This document shows, one piece after another, positions 54,226-63,712 of a stretch of 64,000 bases of DNA; the stretch's first letter is position 1, and each line of letters starts with the position of its first letter. A program made the position numbers and the translations under genes. Below the pieces are notes generated by a model. The model was not told the origin of the DNA. It saw only the letters and a program-made list of their open reading frames with translations, and made no database searches. This DNA is from Lachnospiraceae bacterium (lineage in GTDB: Bacteria; Bacillota; Clostridia; Lachnospirales; Lachnospiraceae): contig SVFM01000002.1 of assembly GCA_015056865.1 (NCBI GenBank), positions 1-64,000 of the forward strand, in the 5' to 3' direction.

Positions 54226-54456
54226 ATGTCGGATATTTTTTCTTACCGGGACAAAGAAATATACAGTCATCATTCCATTGATCAAGTTCCAAAACGTGGA
54301 GAAACCGCAGGTACAGCATCTGCTGCCTGCGGTTTCACTGATTACTCTGCTTTTTATAGGGCCTACAGGGCCCGGTTTGGCCATTCACCTAAGTTCCAAA
54401 TGACTCTCCTATTTCTCATTGTTGTTCCTGTACTTTCCGAATATCATACGGCGTGA
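54226..54456 (+). pseudogene. AraC-family regulator fragment
   Basis: A 76-codon frame whose residues 28-56 (ASAACGFTDYSAFYRAYRAR-like, then FGHSPK) match the second helix-turn-helix of an AraC/XylS regulator. The rest of the DNA-binding domain and all of the sensor domain are absent. An AAGGAG site lies upstream, but the length and lack of the first helix-turn-helix suggest a remnant of a deleted gene. The 3' part overlaps metA antisense. Confidence 0.65.
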
Positions 54457-55342
54457 TCTGATATACGTAATAATTCAACCAGTTGCTGTACAGGTTATTG
54501 CTGTGAGATCTCCACTGTAGCAGCGGCTTTTGTTCCGGATCATCTCCCGGATAGTAATTGTAAGGAATATGGATGGGCAATCCCTTATTCAAATCTCTGT
54601 AATATTCATTGTTCAGGGTATAGCGATCATACTCCGGATGTCCGTTAATAAAGATCTTTTTACCCTCCTCAGCGATAGCCAGGAACACCCCTGCCTCCTT
54701 GGACTCAGCCAGCACTGTGATCTCTTTGCAGGCGTGTATGTCTGCCGCCGGAGTCTCTGTATGTCTGCTGTGAGGTGCCAGGAACACATCATCAAAGCCT
54801 CTGACCAAAGGAACCTTGCGATTGGCCACCTGATGCTCATAAACACCAAATAATTTTTCAGACAACTGGCGTTTCTGGATACCGTAATAATGATAAAACC
54901 CGGCCTGGGCGCCCCAGCAAATATGGATCGTGGAAGTCACATGGGTCTCGGCCCAATCCATGATCTCACAGATTTCCTCCCAATAATCCACTTCTTCAAA
55001 AGTGATATCCTCTACCGGTGCTCCTGTGATGATCAACCCATCAAACTTTCTATGACAAATGTCATCCATGGTCACATAAAACTGGTTCAAATGATTCATT
55101 GGTGTGTTTATGGATACATGGCTTTTCACATTTAAAAAGGTCACGTCCACCTGCAAGGGGGTATTGGACAGGGCCCGGAGCAACTGCAGCTCTGTATCCT
55201 GCTTCACAGGCATGATATTTAAAATGCACACCTGCAGAGGCCTGATATCCTGATGCAGGGCACGGTTTTCATCCATGACAAATATATTTTCGTTTTCCAG
55301 TATCTCCTTGGCAGGAAGATTACTCTGTGTTTTGATGGGCAT
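54416..55342 (-). CDS. metA: Homoserine O-acetyltransferase, MetA type
   Basis: A 308-residue enzyme that acylates homoserine for methionine synthesis. The catalytic cysteine is C142 (HICWGAQAG), with H235 and E237 in FINGHPEYD. Residue 111 in GAPVE111 is glutamate, the residue that marks acetyl-CoA users in this family; the E. coli succinyltransferase has glycine here. So acetyl rather than succinyl specificity is likely. It starts 16 bases after ligA, so it is probably read from the ligA transcript. No SAM riboswitch is seen. Confidence 0.93.
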   Translation of the reverse strand: MPIKTQSNLPAKEILENENIFVMDENRALHQDIRPLQVCILNIMPVKQDTELQLLRALSNTPLQVDVTFLNVKSHVSINTPMNHLNQFYVTMDDICHRKFDGLIITGAPVEDITFEEVDYWEEICEIMDWAETHVTSTIHICWGAQAGFYHYYGIQKRQLSEKLFGVYEHQVANRKVPLVRGFDDVFLAPHSRHTETPAADIHACKEITVLAESKEAGVFLAIAEEGKKIFINGHPEYDRYTLNNEYYRDLNKGLPIHIPYNYYPGDDPEQKPLLQWRSHSNNLYSNWLNYYVYQITPYDIRKVQEQQ

Positions 55343-55358
55343 TTACTTCTCCTCCGGC

Positions 55359-57317
55359 TTATAAGTATTTTTCCATAAACTCGTCTTCCGTTATGATGGG
55401 AATTTGAAGTTCTTTTGCTTTTTTATTTTTGGATGAATTGGAACTGATATCATTGTTGATCAGGCACTCCGTCTTGCCGGTCACACTGCCGGTTACTTTG
55501 CCCCCCTTCACTTCAATCAATTCCTTCAGTTCTTCTCTGTTGGCAAAATGATTTAAGCTACCGGTGATCACAAAACTTTTGCCGGCAAGGGTCTGACTGT
55601 TTGGGGCCTGCATGGGAATCACAATGTCCAGTTCTTTTACAAGGTTCTGCAACTGCTCTCGGTTCTGCGGGTTTTGCATGTACGCCACGACAGCCCCCGC
55701 GATCACCTCTCCTATGCCTTCCACAGCTGCCAATTCCTCTTGGGTCGCATTTTGAATCTTTTCAATATCATGATCAAAATATTTGCAGATCACCTTGGCA
55801 TTGGCCAGCCCCACACCTGCAATCCCCAGGCTGTAGATCACTTTGGGCAGATTGGTCCGGCGCGCTGCTTCAATGCTGTCGATCAGATTCCCATAGGACT
55901 TTTCACCGAATCCTTCCATCTGAACAATGTCCTCTTTGTACTTTGACAGATGAAACAGATCCGCAAACTCCCGGATGAATCCTCTTGCAATAAACTTTTC
56001 CAGAGTTGCCTCCGACATACCATCGATATCCATGGCATCTCTGCTGACAAACAGGTTGAAAGCTTTTATCTTCTTTGCAGCACAGTCCGGATTGGTGCAA
56101 TAAAGGGACTGTGTCTCATTCATTTGACGGATCTGGGTCTGCCCGCCGCAAGCAGGACATTTACAAGGTATCTCCAGGTTGCCACTGCGGGTCAGATTGT
56201 CCGCAATCTGGGGGATGATCATATTGGCCTTATATACGGTAATCCTGTCCCCGATTCCCAGAGCCAGTTCCTTCACAATACTGATATTGTGCACAGAGGC
56301 CCGGCTCACCGTAGTTCCCTCCAACTCTACCGGTTCAAAAATGGCTACCGGATTGATCAGGCCTGTTCGGCTGGGACTCCACTCCATCTCCAAAAGTCTG
56401 GTCTCCCTGGTTTCATCTGCCCACTTAAAGGCAATGGAATCTCTGGGAAACTTGGCGGTCCTGCCCAAAGATTGTCCATAGGCAATATCCTCATAGGCAA
56501 GTACCAGGCCGTCTGAAGGGATCTCGTAGTTCTCCACCTTCTGTTCAAAATATTGTATGGTTTCGAGCAAATTTTCTCTGTCTACCATGCGGTATTCTAC
56601 CACAGCAAATCCCTGCTCCCCTAAAAACCGCATTTGCGCCTGTCTGGAATTGTCAAATTCTTTATCCTGCCCACTGACCAAGGAAAACGCATAGAATCTC
56701 ACATTGCGCCTTGCCGTGATCTCACTGTTTAACTGACGCACGGAACCGCTGCATAAGTTGCGGGGATTTTTATACTTGGCATCCTCATCCTGGATCTTTC
56801 CGTTGATCTCCTCAAAATCCTGATATGTGATGACTGCCTCGCCTCTAAGGACCAATTCCCCTTGATAGGGAATGGTCAGGGGCAGATTTTTAAAAGTTCT
56901 GGCGTTTCCGGTGATCACTTCTCCCACTTCACCGTTGCCTCTGGTTACAGCCTTTTCCAGCCTTCCCTCCCGATAAGTCAACACAATGGTAAGTCCATCC
57001 AGTTTCCAGCTGAGGATTCCACTCTTATCCTGCAGCCAGTCCTTCAGTTCCTCCCGGCTCTTCGTCTTGCCCAGAGACAACATGGGCGTTTCATGGTGCT
57101 GCTTGGGCAATTCCTCCACCGCCTCATAGCCAACAGTCTGTGTGGGACTACCAGCCAACACCATGCCCGTCTCTTCCTCCAGAGCGGTTAGTTCATCATA
57201 TAATCTGTCATATTCAAAATTACTCATGATCTCCCGGTCCTCAGCATAATACGCTCTGGAAGCCCGTGTCAGGAGCTCTGTTAATTCTTTGATTCGTTCG
57301 ATTTTAGTGGATTCCAT
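55359..57317 (-). CDS. ligA: NAD-dependent DNA ligase
   Basis: A 652-residue ligase for replication and repair. Domains in order: Ia domain (1-65), adenylation domain with K105 in KLDG, OB fold, a four-cysteine zinc finger (CPACG and CTNPDCAAK, about 398-422), helix-hairpin-helix repeats (about 430-560) and a C-terminal BRCT domain (about 575-652). Length is normal for the family. It precedes metA by 16 bases. Confidence 0.97.
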   Translation of the reverse strand: MESTKIERIKELTELLTRASRAYYAEDREIMSNFEYDRLYDELTALEEETGMVLAGSPTQTVGYEAVEELPKQHHETPMLSLGKTKSREELKDWLQDKSGILSWKLDGLTIVLTYREGRLEKAVTRGNGEVGEVITGNARTFKNLPLTIPYQGELVLRGEAVITYQDFEEINGKIQDEDAKYKNPRNLCSGSVRQLNSEITARRNVRFYAFSLVSGQDKEFDNSRQAQMRFLGEQGFAVVEYRMVDRENLLETIQYFEQKVENYEIPSDGLVLAYEDIAYGQSLGRTAKFPRDSIAFKWADETRETRLLEMEWSPSRTGLINPVAIFEPVELEGTTVSRASVHNISIVKELALGIGDRITVYKANMIIPQIADNLTRSGNLEIPCKCPACGGQTQIRQMNETQSLYCTNPDCAAKKIKAFNLFVSRDAMDIDGMSEATLEKFIARGFIREFADLFHLSKYKEDIVQMEGFGEKSYGNLIDSIEAARRTNLPKVIYSLGIAGVGLANAKVICKYFDHDIEKIQNATQEELAAVEGIGEVIAGAVVAYMQNPQNREQLQNLVKELDIVIPMQAPNSQTLAGKSFVITGSLNHFANREELKELIEVKGGKVTGSVTGKTECLINNDISSNSSKNKKAKELQIPIITEDEFMEKYL

Positions 57318-57351
57318 TCTATCTGCTCCGTTTCATCCTGGATATAATCCT

Positions 57352-57380
57352 ATCATACCATAAAAAGATCCTCTTTTACA
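57352..57380 (-). promoter_or_regulatory. Possible ligA promoter
   Basis: Minus-strand TGTAAA (57375-57380), 17-base spacer, TATGAT (57352-57357). The -35 overlaps the rluF stop codon. Confidence 0.5.
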
Positions 57381-58083
57381 GTCCACATTTTGCATATAAT
57401 TCTGCCAGTTCACTTCCCCGGATCTCACGATACTTTCCCGGTGTCAACTGTTCAAGTCCGATATTCAGCACCCTGATCCTCTTAAGTGTCTTAACCTCAT
57501 ACCCAAAGGCTTTACACATTCTTCTAATCTGCCTGTTAAGTCCCTGGGTCAATACAATGCAAAAGGAAAATTTTCCCAACTGCTGCAATCTGCAAGGACG
57601 TGTAGTCATATCCAACTCTTTCAGATACACTCCCTCTGACATGCCTTGCAAAAAATCCGATGTGACCTCCCTGTCTACCTTCACAACATATTCCTTCTCG
57701 TGACCACTGTTGCCTCTCATCATGGCATCTATCAGCCCACCATCATTGGTCAATAGGATCAGGCCCTCTGAATCTTTGTCCAGTCGTCCGGCATATGTCA
57801 CCCTCACGGGATAATCGATCCCATCCAGTATCTTTTTTGAGGCGTGGGGATCCCGCTCTGTGCAAACCACTCCCACGGGTTTATAAAAAGCCAGAACCAC
57901 CTTACTTTCCTGTTGCCTCAAAAGCTTCCCGTTGAGTTCCACAACATCTCCCGCTTCCACCTTTGTCCCCATCTGGGCGACTTGTCCATTCACCCGTACC
58001 CTGCCCTGAGCGATCAAGGCATCCGCATCTCTTCTGGAACAAACGCCGCAGCTGGCCAAATATTTATTGATCCTGACTGTCAT
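57376..58083 (-). CDS. rluF: 23S rRNA pseudouridine synthase, RluF-like
   Basis: A 235-residue enzyme with an N-terminal S4 RNA-binding domain (1-60, MTVRINKYLASCGVCSRRDAD) and the RsuA/RluB-type pseudouridine synthase domain. The catalytic aspartate is in AGRLDKDSEGLILLTNDG (about 97-114). The C-terminal LTQGLNRQIRRMCKAFGYEV (named in part) and overall sequence are nearest to RluF, which modifies position 2604 in E. coli 23S rRNA; RluB is the main alternative. Confidence 0.8.
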   Translation of the reverse strand: MTVRINKYLASCGVCSRRDADALIAQGRVRVNGQVAQMGTKVEAGDVVELNGKLLRQQESKVVLAFYKPVGVVCTERDPHASKKILDGIDYPVRVTYAGRLDKDSEGLILLTNDGGLIDAMMRGNSGHEKEYVVKVDREVTSDFLQGMSEGVYLKELDMTTRPCRLQQLGKFSFCIVLTQGLNRQIRRMCKAFGYEVKTLKRIRVLNIGLEQLTPGKYREIRGSELAELYAKCGL

Positions 58084-58113
58084 CTCTCCTCCAAACCAAA
58101 TTCATTTTAAGAG

Positions 58114-58143
58114 ACAAAAAGCGTCGCTCAAGGCGGCGCTTTC
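58114..58143 (-). terminator. Rho-independent terminator between amidase gene and rluF
   Basis: Stem AAGCGTCG (58119-58126) with CGGCGCTT (58134-58141), one G-U pair, followed on the minus strand by TTTTTGTC. It lies just after the amidase stop. Confidence 0.85.
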
Positions 58144-58148
58144 CTTTT

Positions 58149-59075
58149 CTACTCTTCAGTTTCCTTCATTGCAAAATAATGATCGATTCCATCCGCAATC
58201 GCTTTTGCAATCACGCTGTGGTTTTCCTCATCCTCTAACCATGCAGCATCCTTTTCGTTAGAGGAATATCCACACTCCAGGAGCATGGAAGGCATCTCCA
58301 ACAAATTTAACAGCCATAAATCATCTCTGCTTCTGGGATTTGAATACTTCCGAATATCACCATCCAGAGCCTCCTCGTATGCATCACTGACAGCCTTGGC
58401 CAAAAGATAATTGTCAGATTCCTTATCGCCTTTGTAAATGGCATGCCATCCGTTTACATCCCCATCCGAAAAGCTGTCCCAGTGGATAGATACCGCCAGA
58501 TCACACTCCATACTGTTCATAGCCAGTGCACGGTGCCCGTTATTGTAGGGGTACTCTTTCTGCACATTGGTGGTACGCACCATATATACGTCATAACCAC
58601 GCTGATTTAATTCTTCCTGCAAAGCATGTCCAACCTGTAATGACCACTCGTACTCCGGTGTATCAAACACACTGACTGCTCCCACATTCTTATACTTTTC
58701 ACCTGTGTAACCCAGGTGTCCGGGATCAATGCCGATCAACGTGGAATTTACGTTATAATATGCTCCCAATTCCGGTGCTTCTCCATCAGCAGGGCGCTCC
58801 AACGCACCAAGCAATCTGACCGACATATGATCATCCAATTCTGCATTCACTTCAAACTCCGGCTCCAGCACGTCCAGATCATCCCAATAATAATTCTCTG
58901 ACGGTGCTGGCGGTTCCTCAGCTTCCTCCGAAGCCTGCCCGGAACTGTTTCCCTGTAAAGAATCCCCCATTACCGGAATACTGGACTGAGTATTCTTCCC
59001 AATCACCCAGCCCAAACCAAGAACAAACCCTAAAAATAAAACCACACCAGCAGCCTGCAGACATTTCTTTTTCAT
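58149..59075 (-). CDS. N-acetylmuramoyl-L-alanine amidase (Amidase_3)
   Basis: A 308-residue secreted zinc amidase that cleaves stem peptides from muramic acid. An N-terminal membrane anchor or signal (about 5-25) is followed by a low-complexity acidic spacer (about 40-75) and the catalytic domain (about 115-305). Zinc ligands and catalytic glutamates are seen in GIDPGHLG (about 116-123), the SIHWD histidine (about 200-204) and LECGYSSN (about 266-273). No LysM or SPOR domain. It has a probable promoter just upstream. Confidence 0.88.
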   Translation of the reverse strand: MKKKCLQAAGVVLFLGFVLGLGWVIGKNTQSSIPVMGDSLQGNSSGQASEEAEEPPAPSENYYWDDLDVLEPEFEVNAELDDHMSVRLLGALERPADGEAPELGAYYNVNSTLIGIDPGHLGYTGEKYKNVGAVSVFDTPEYEWSLQVGHALQEELNQRGYDVYMVRTTNVQKEYPYNNGHRALAMNSMECDLAVSIHWDSFSDGDVNGWHAIYKGDKESDNYLLAKAVSDAYEEALDGDIRKYSNPRSRDDLWLLNLLEMPSMLLECGYSSNEKDAAWLEDEENHSVIAKAIADGIDHYFAMKETEE

Positions 59076-59115
59076 AAGTATGATATCCTTATCCCGTATT
59101 TAAAACCTAATTATG

Positions 59116-59144
59116 ACTCTACCACAATTTTCAAATATTCGCAA
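59116..59144 (-). promoter_or_regulatory. Possible promoter of the amidase gene
   Basis: Minus-strand TTGCGA (59139-59144), 17-base spacer, TAGAGT (59116-59121). Confidence 0.45.
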
Positions 59145-59159
59145 TCAAATTTTGCTTAT

Positions 59160-60557
<1,398 letters not shown>

Positions 60558-60570
60558 TCAATTTTGTAAT

Positions 60571-60599
60571 ATTATATAGTGTGAAAGTTAAGTTTGCAA
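60571..60599 (-). promoter_or_regulatory. gdhA promoter
   Basis: Minus-strand TTGCAA (60594-60599), 17-base spacer, perfect TATAAT (60571-60576), about 65 bases before the start codon. Confidence 0.8.
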
Positions 60600-60607
60600 T
60601 AATTTTT

Positions 60608-61039
60608 TTATAGATATTTTTTTAGCCGTTCAATATTTTTTTCTTCAAAGTCCATCAATTCTTTTGCAAATTCCACGGCCTTTGTACCCACACCCGGATT
60701 ATGATTGAGCACTCTGCACATCTGCGTAATTCCTCTATTGCTGCCCTGTATCATCAGATCTGCGATATGGCTGGTACTCGTATCAAGAAGTGTCCGTACA
60801 TGGATACTGCCGGTCAGAGCCATATCTGCCAATCTATTTGCATGATAAGGCTCTGCCTTCGCCTTCAGGAGCTGATCGGTTGCTCTGCCGCTTAGATCAG
60901 AGTATTTCAAGGACTGTCTGGCTATCTGCATGGCCAGCCCGTCATCATATACCTTGTCAGATATAGTTTCAATTGCCTTTATAGCCATTTGAGTGCTCTT
61001 TTGAACCTCCCGATATATCTTTACTTCCTCTGCTTTCAC
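60608..61039 (-). CDS. Conserved hypothetical protein
   Basis: A 143-residue soluble, mostly helical protein, not assigned to a family. It has no signal or membrane segment. The last 25 residues (ELMDFEEKNIERLKKYL) are a charged helix. I choose GTG 61039, since GGAGG lies seven bases before it; an ATG at 61066 lacks a site. It lies alone between the SH3 protein and gdhA, both of which have their own signals. Confidence 0.65.
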   Translation of the reverse strand: MKAEEVKIYREVQKSTQMAIKAIETISDKVYDDGLAMQIARQSLKYSDLSGRATDQLLKAKAEPYHANRLADMALTGSIHVRTLLDTSTSHIADLMIQGSNRGITQMCRVLNHNPGVGTKAVEFAKELMDFEEKNIERLKKYL

Positions 61040-61136
61040 CACCGCACCTCCATTTTGTATCTGCATATTTTCATACGTTACAGCATCTCCCGAATGGCAG
61101 GATTTATACGTATCTCTGGCGAAAGCTCATCCTGTA

Positions 61137-61168
61137 AACCAAAAAGAGCCATACATAATGTACGACTC
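61137..61168 (-). terminator. Rho-independent terminator of the SH3-repeat protein gene
   Basis: Stem AGAGCCATAC (61144-61153) with GTACGACTCT (61159-61168), with one mismatch, then TTTTTGG on the minus strand. Confidence 0.75.
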
Positions 61169-61183
61169 TCTAACTGATCTGTT

Positions 61184-62428
61184 TTAATTTTGTTTCACAT
61201 ATTCAGCGCTTACATAAGCCACCTGATCTTCATATAAAACCTTACACCAACCATCTTTAACCTCTATCAGTTTCAGGCTCTCTCCACTGGTTATGGCACC
61301 CAATTTTGTACCATTTGTGCTTGCCGATGCCCGGACATTGATTGTGGCTGTAGCAGTTACAGTACCAATAACCTTCAGTTCACTGAGACTCTCCTCCACC
61401 TGAAGATACTCGGATTTGATATATCCCTGCTCTCCATCATATTCTACCTTGCTCCAGCCATTGGCCTTTTGCTCCAACACACGTATCCTGTCACCTTTGC
61501 TGACCTTGCCCAGCTTATCTGCCTGTGTGCTGTCCGATTTTCTGACATTTACCGTAGCCACAGCTACAGCATATACAGGACCGGTCACTTCCGGTTCCTG
61601 CGTCTCACCTCCCTGGGGCTGGTTTTCTCCATCCCCATCCTGACTCTGGCTACCGTCTCCACCACTGGTGGTCTGATTCGCGATCATCATGCCGGTGGCC
61701 GCACGGATATCACTTTCCATTGTGGCCAGATACTCAAACAACTCCTTGTTTGCAAGCATGGTCTCGTTATATTCCACAGTGGTTTTATTATATAATTCTA
61801 CAACATCTTCCTGATAATTGATTTCATAAATATAATCAATTTCATCCTGCGGGATCTCGTCTTCGTTCAGATATACTGTACCGTTTTCGTCTGTACACAC
61901 ATAAAAGGTCTGAAAACCCGCCACCTCTTCTTCAAAACCATCAAATTTCGTCTTGGTGTAGGCAAACACAACATAAGAGTCTTTCTGCGGACCTGGTTTG
62001 GTATAAATCTCTACCACCGGATACTTCTCAATATATTTGCCCAACTCCTGTATTTTGATCTTACCGATCTCATCCAATCCACGTGTAATGGAAGCGATGC
62101 TATCGGAATCACCATGAGCCAAAGAATCATAATACGTATAGATCAGTGTATTCACATCCGGATAGGCATCTTTCTCCAAAGGTTCATTGGGCACACCACT
62201 TTCCTCAATTGACTCTGTCTGCGCCAATGAATCCGTGGTACCAATCTCCTGAGAGGAACTTTCCACCTCACTGCTTTCCACCGCTTGATCCTGAAGATTC
62301 TCCTTCTGTTCCTTGGCACTAAGGGCTATCAAAACCGTAACTGCCACAACAACGATCAATAAGACCGGAAAAAGAATCTTACTATGAGAAATCAACACAT
62401 TCCTGAGTTTCAACAACTTTTCTTTCAT
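61184..62428 (-). CDS. Membrane-anchored SH3-repeat protein
   Basis: A 414-residue protein with one N-terminal helix (about 16-34), a spacer rich in serine and glutamate (about 45-85), an unrecognised extracytoplasmic domain (about 90-250) and a Gly/Gln-rich linker, followed by two bacterial SH3 (SH3_3) domains at about 280-340 and 350-413, each with a NVRxSxS core. SH3_3 domains often bind peptidoglycan, so an envelope role is likely. It starts 50 bases after the tRNA-Arg gene. Confidence 0.82.
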   Translation of the reverse strand: MKEKLLKLRNVLISHSKILFPVLLIVVVAVTVLIALSAKEQKENLQDQAVESSEVESSSQEIGTTDSLAQTESIEESGVPNEPLEKDAYPDVNTLIYTYYDSLAHGDSDSIASITRGLDEIGKIKIQELGKYIEKYPVVEIYTKPGPQKDSYVVFAYTKTKFDGFEEEVAGFQTFYVCTDENGTVYLNEDEIPQDEIDYIYEINYQEDVVELYNKTTVEYNETMLANKELFEYLATMESDIRAATGMMIANQTTSGGDGSQSQDGDGENQPQGGETQEPEVTGPVYAVAVATVNVRKSDSTQADKLGKVSKGDRIRVLEQKANGWSKVEYDGEQGYIKSEYLQVEESLSELKVIGTVTATATINVRASASTNGTKLGAITSGESLKLIEVKDGWCKVLYEDQVAYVSAEYVKQN

Positions 62429-62477
62429 ATACCCATTCCCTTATAAATACTCCCATAACGCAAAAATGTGATGTAAA

Positions 62478-62549
62478 TGCACCCGACAGGAATCGAACCT
62501 GCATTAAAGGCGTCGGAGGCCTTCGTTCTATCCGTTAGACTACGGGTGC
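62478..62549 (-). tRNA. tRNA-Arg (anticodon CCG)
   Basis: A 72-base cloverleaf. The acceptor stem is GCACCCG/CGGGTGC, the anticodon stem AAGGC/GCCTT with loop CTCCGAC, and the T arm GCAGG-TTCGATT-CCTGT. The anticodon CCG reads CGG. No CCA is encoded. It has a promoter at 62582-62610 and no clear terminator before the SH3 gene. Confidence 0.93.
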
Positions 62550-62581
62550 AAATATTACAAATTTGTTACATCACGCAGAAT

Positions 62582-62610
62582 ATCATACCACAAATAAACC
62601 GCTGTGTCCA
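62582..62610 (-). promoter_or_regulatory. tRNA-Arg promoter
   Basis: Minus-strand TGGACA (62605-62610), 17-base spacer, TATGAT (62582-62587), about 30 bases before the tRNA. Confidence 0.75.
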
Positions 62611-62649
62611 GTATTGTTTTTATTTTCTCAAGATTTCCTTGCCATATAC

Positions 62650-62688
62650 AGCACTACAGCCCCAAAAAACCCCTGTGGCTGTAGTGCT
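62650..62688. repeat. 12-bp inverted repeat after the DUF5688 gene
   Basis: AGCACTACAGCC (62650-62661) and its exact complement (62677-62688) with a 15-base loop. It sits where a terminator for the DUF5688 gene is expected, but the minus strand continues GTATATGG with no U run. A weak terminator or RNA stabiliser is possible. Confidence 0.6.
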
Positions 62689-62703
62689 CATCTATCAATA
62701 AAA

Positions 62704-63630
62704 TCACATCATACTTAGTTTTCTTCTGTTTCTGTCATAAAAATATACATGATCAGACAGCACCTCCTGAGGTGAAACCTGGGTACTGTTTACATCATTT
62801 ACCATGAATCTGAGTTTCTCTGCATTGGGGGTGTCTCCGGGCACCAATATTATTTCATGGATAGAACTGGGCAAAACAACATAATTACATCCAATCATAT
62901 TTCCCATTTCTTCCAGCACATCTTCATACACCATATTGATGGCTCCATACATTTTTGCAAAATTGGTCAATACATACATAGGCTCCGCATCCCTCCTGTG
63001 CCGGAATATGTCCTGTAACAGTCTTGCCTCTTCCAATGATAACTGCCCTTTTTCCGATTCCCACATTTCTTTTATCATATCCTTCATATCGTACCAACAA
63101 TAGGGCAAACTATGCCTGGTATTATTCAGGGCTTCCTCCAACAATTCTTCTTCCTTTATCCCCCACAGTTCCAGATGTTCCCTACGTATGGTAATGCTCC
63201 CATTTCCTATCAGATCGTTTGTGTAAACATAGTAACAGACAATGGCCAGATCAAAAAATTTGCGCCAAGGCAATTCCTGCAAAAGTTCTTTGTTTTTTTC
63301 ATAATTGATCAATTTACAAAAAATATGACTCTTCACTTTTTCATAATCTTGAAAAAAGTCCATATTTACCCTTCCCTTAACCTTAGCTTTTTCGTATATT
63401 TCTATGATATCCTTAATAACGCTTCCCATAGTCTTCCCTTTTAAATACTCCAAATACAGTCCATCCAAATAGATTGTGGGTGACAGATTACTACCCTTTT
63501 CTAAAATGGTTATGCCATGCATCAGAACTCCGTTATTTTTTTGTATCTCCCGAATATTGATTTCCGCTACCTCGCCCAGAAAATATTTTATTCCTTCTGC
63601 TGTTTTTTCTGTAAACTTTTTAAACTCCAT
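62704..63630 (-). CDS. DUF5688 family protein
   Basis: A 308-residue cytoplasmic protein of DUF5688, a family common in Lachnospiraceae with many copies per genome and no known function. It has an N-terminal segment MEFKKFTEKTAEGIKYFL and a C-terminal half with the conserved VLPSSIHEIILVPGD core (about 265-279) and VSPQEVLSDHVYFYDR ending. It has no membrane helix. It is followed by tRNA-Arg on the same strand. Family assignment is from memory of the conserved motif. Confidence 0.72.
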   Translation of the reverse strand: MEFKKFTEKTAEGIKYFLGEVAEINIREIQKNNGVLMHGITILEKGSNLSPTIYLDGLYLEYLKGKTMGSVIKDIIEIYEKAKVKGRVNMDFFQDYEKVKSHIFCKLINYEKNKELLQELPWRKFFDLAIVCYYVYTNDLIGNGSITIRREHLELWGIKEEELLEEALNNTRHSLPYCWYDMKDMIKEMWESEKGQLSLEEARLLQDIFRHRRDAEPMYVLTNFAKMYGAINMVYEDVLEEMGNMIGCNYVVLPSSIHEIILVPGDTPNAEKLRFMVNDVNSTQVSPQEVLSDHVYFYDRNRRKLSMM

Positions 63631-63657
63631 ATACTTTCCTTTCTTTGAATATTATAG

Positions 63658-63691
63658 ATAAAAAAAGACAATGGAATGAATCCATTGCCTT
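63658..63691 (-). terminator. Rho-independent terminator of efp
   Basis: Stem GACAATGGA (63667-63675) with TCCATTGCC (63681-63689), one G-U pair, followed on the minus strand by a run of T (TCTTTTTTT). Confidence 0.88.
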
Positions 63692-63712
63692 ATGAGCCTG
63701 ATAGATAAAATT

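Noticed and set aside
55200..55358. SAM riboswitch before metA
   Set aside because: Only 16 bases separate ligA and metA, and no S-box structure could be folded by eye within that range.
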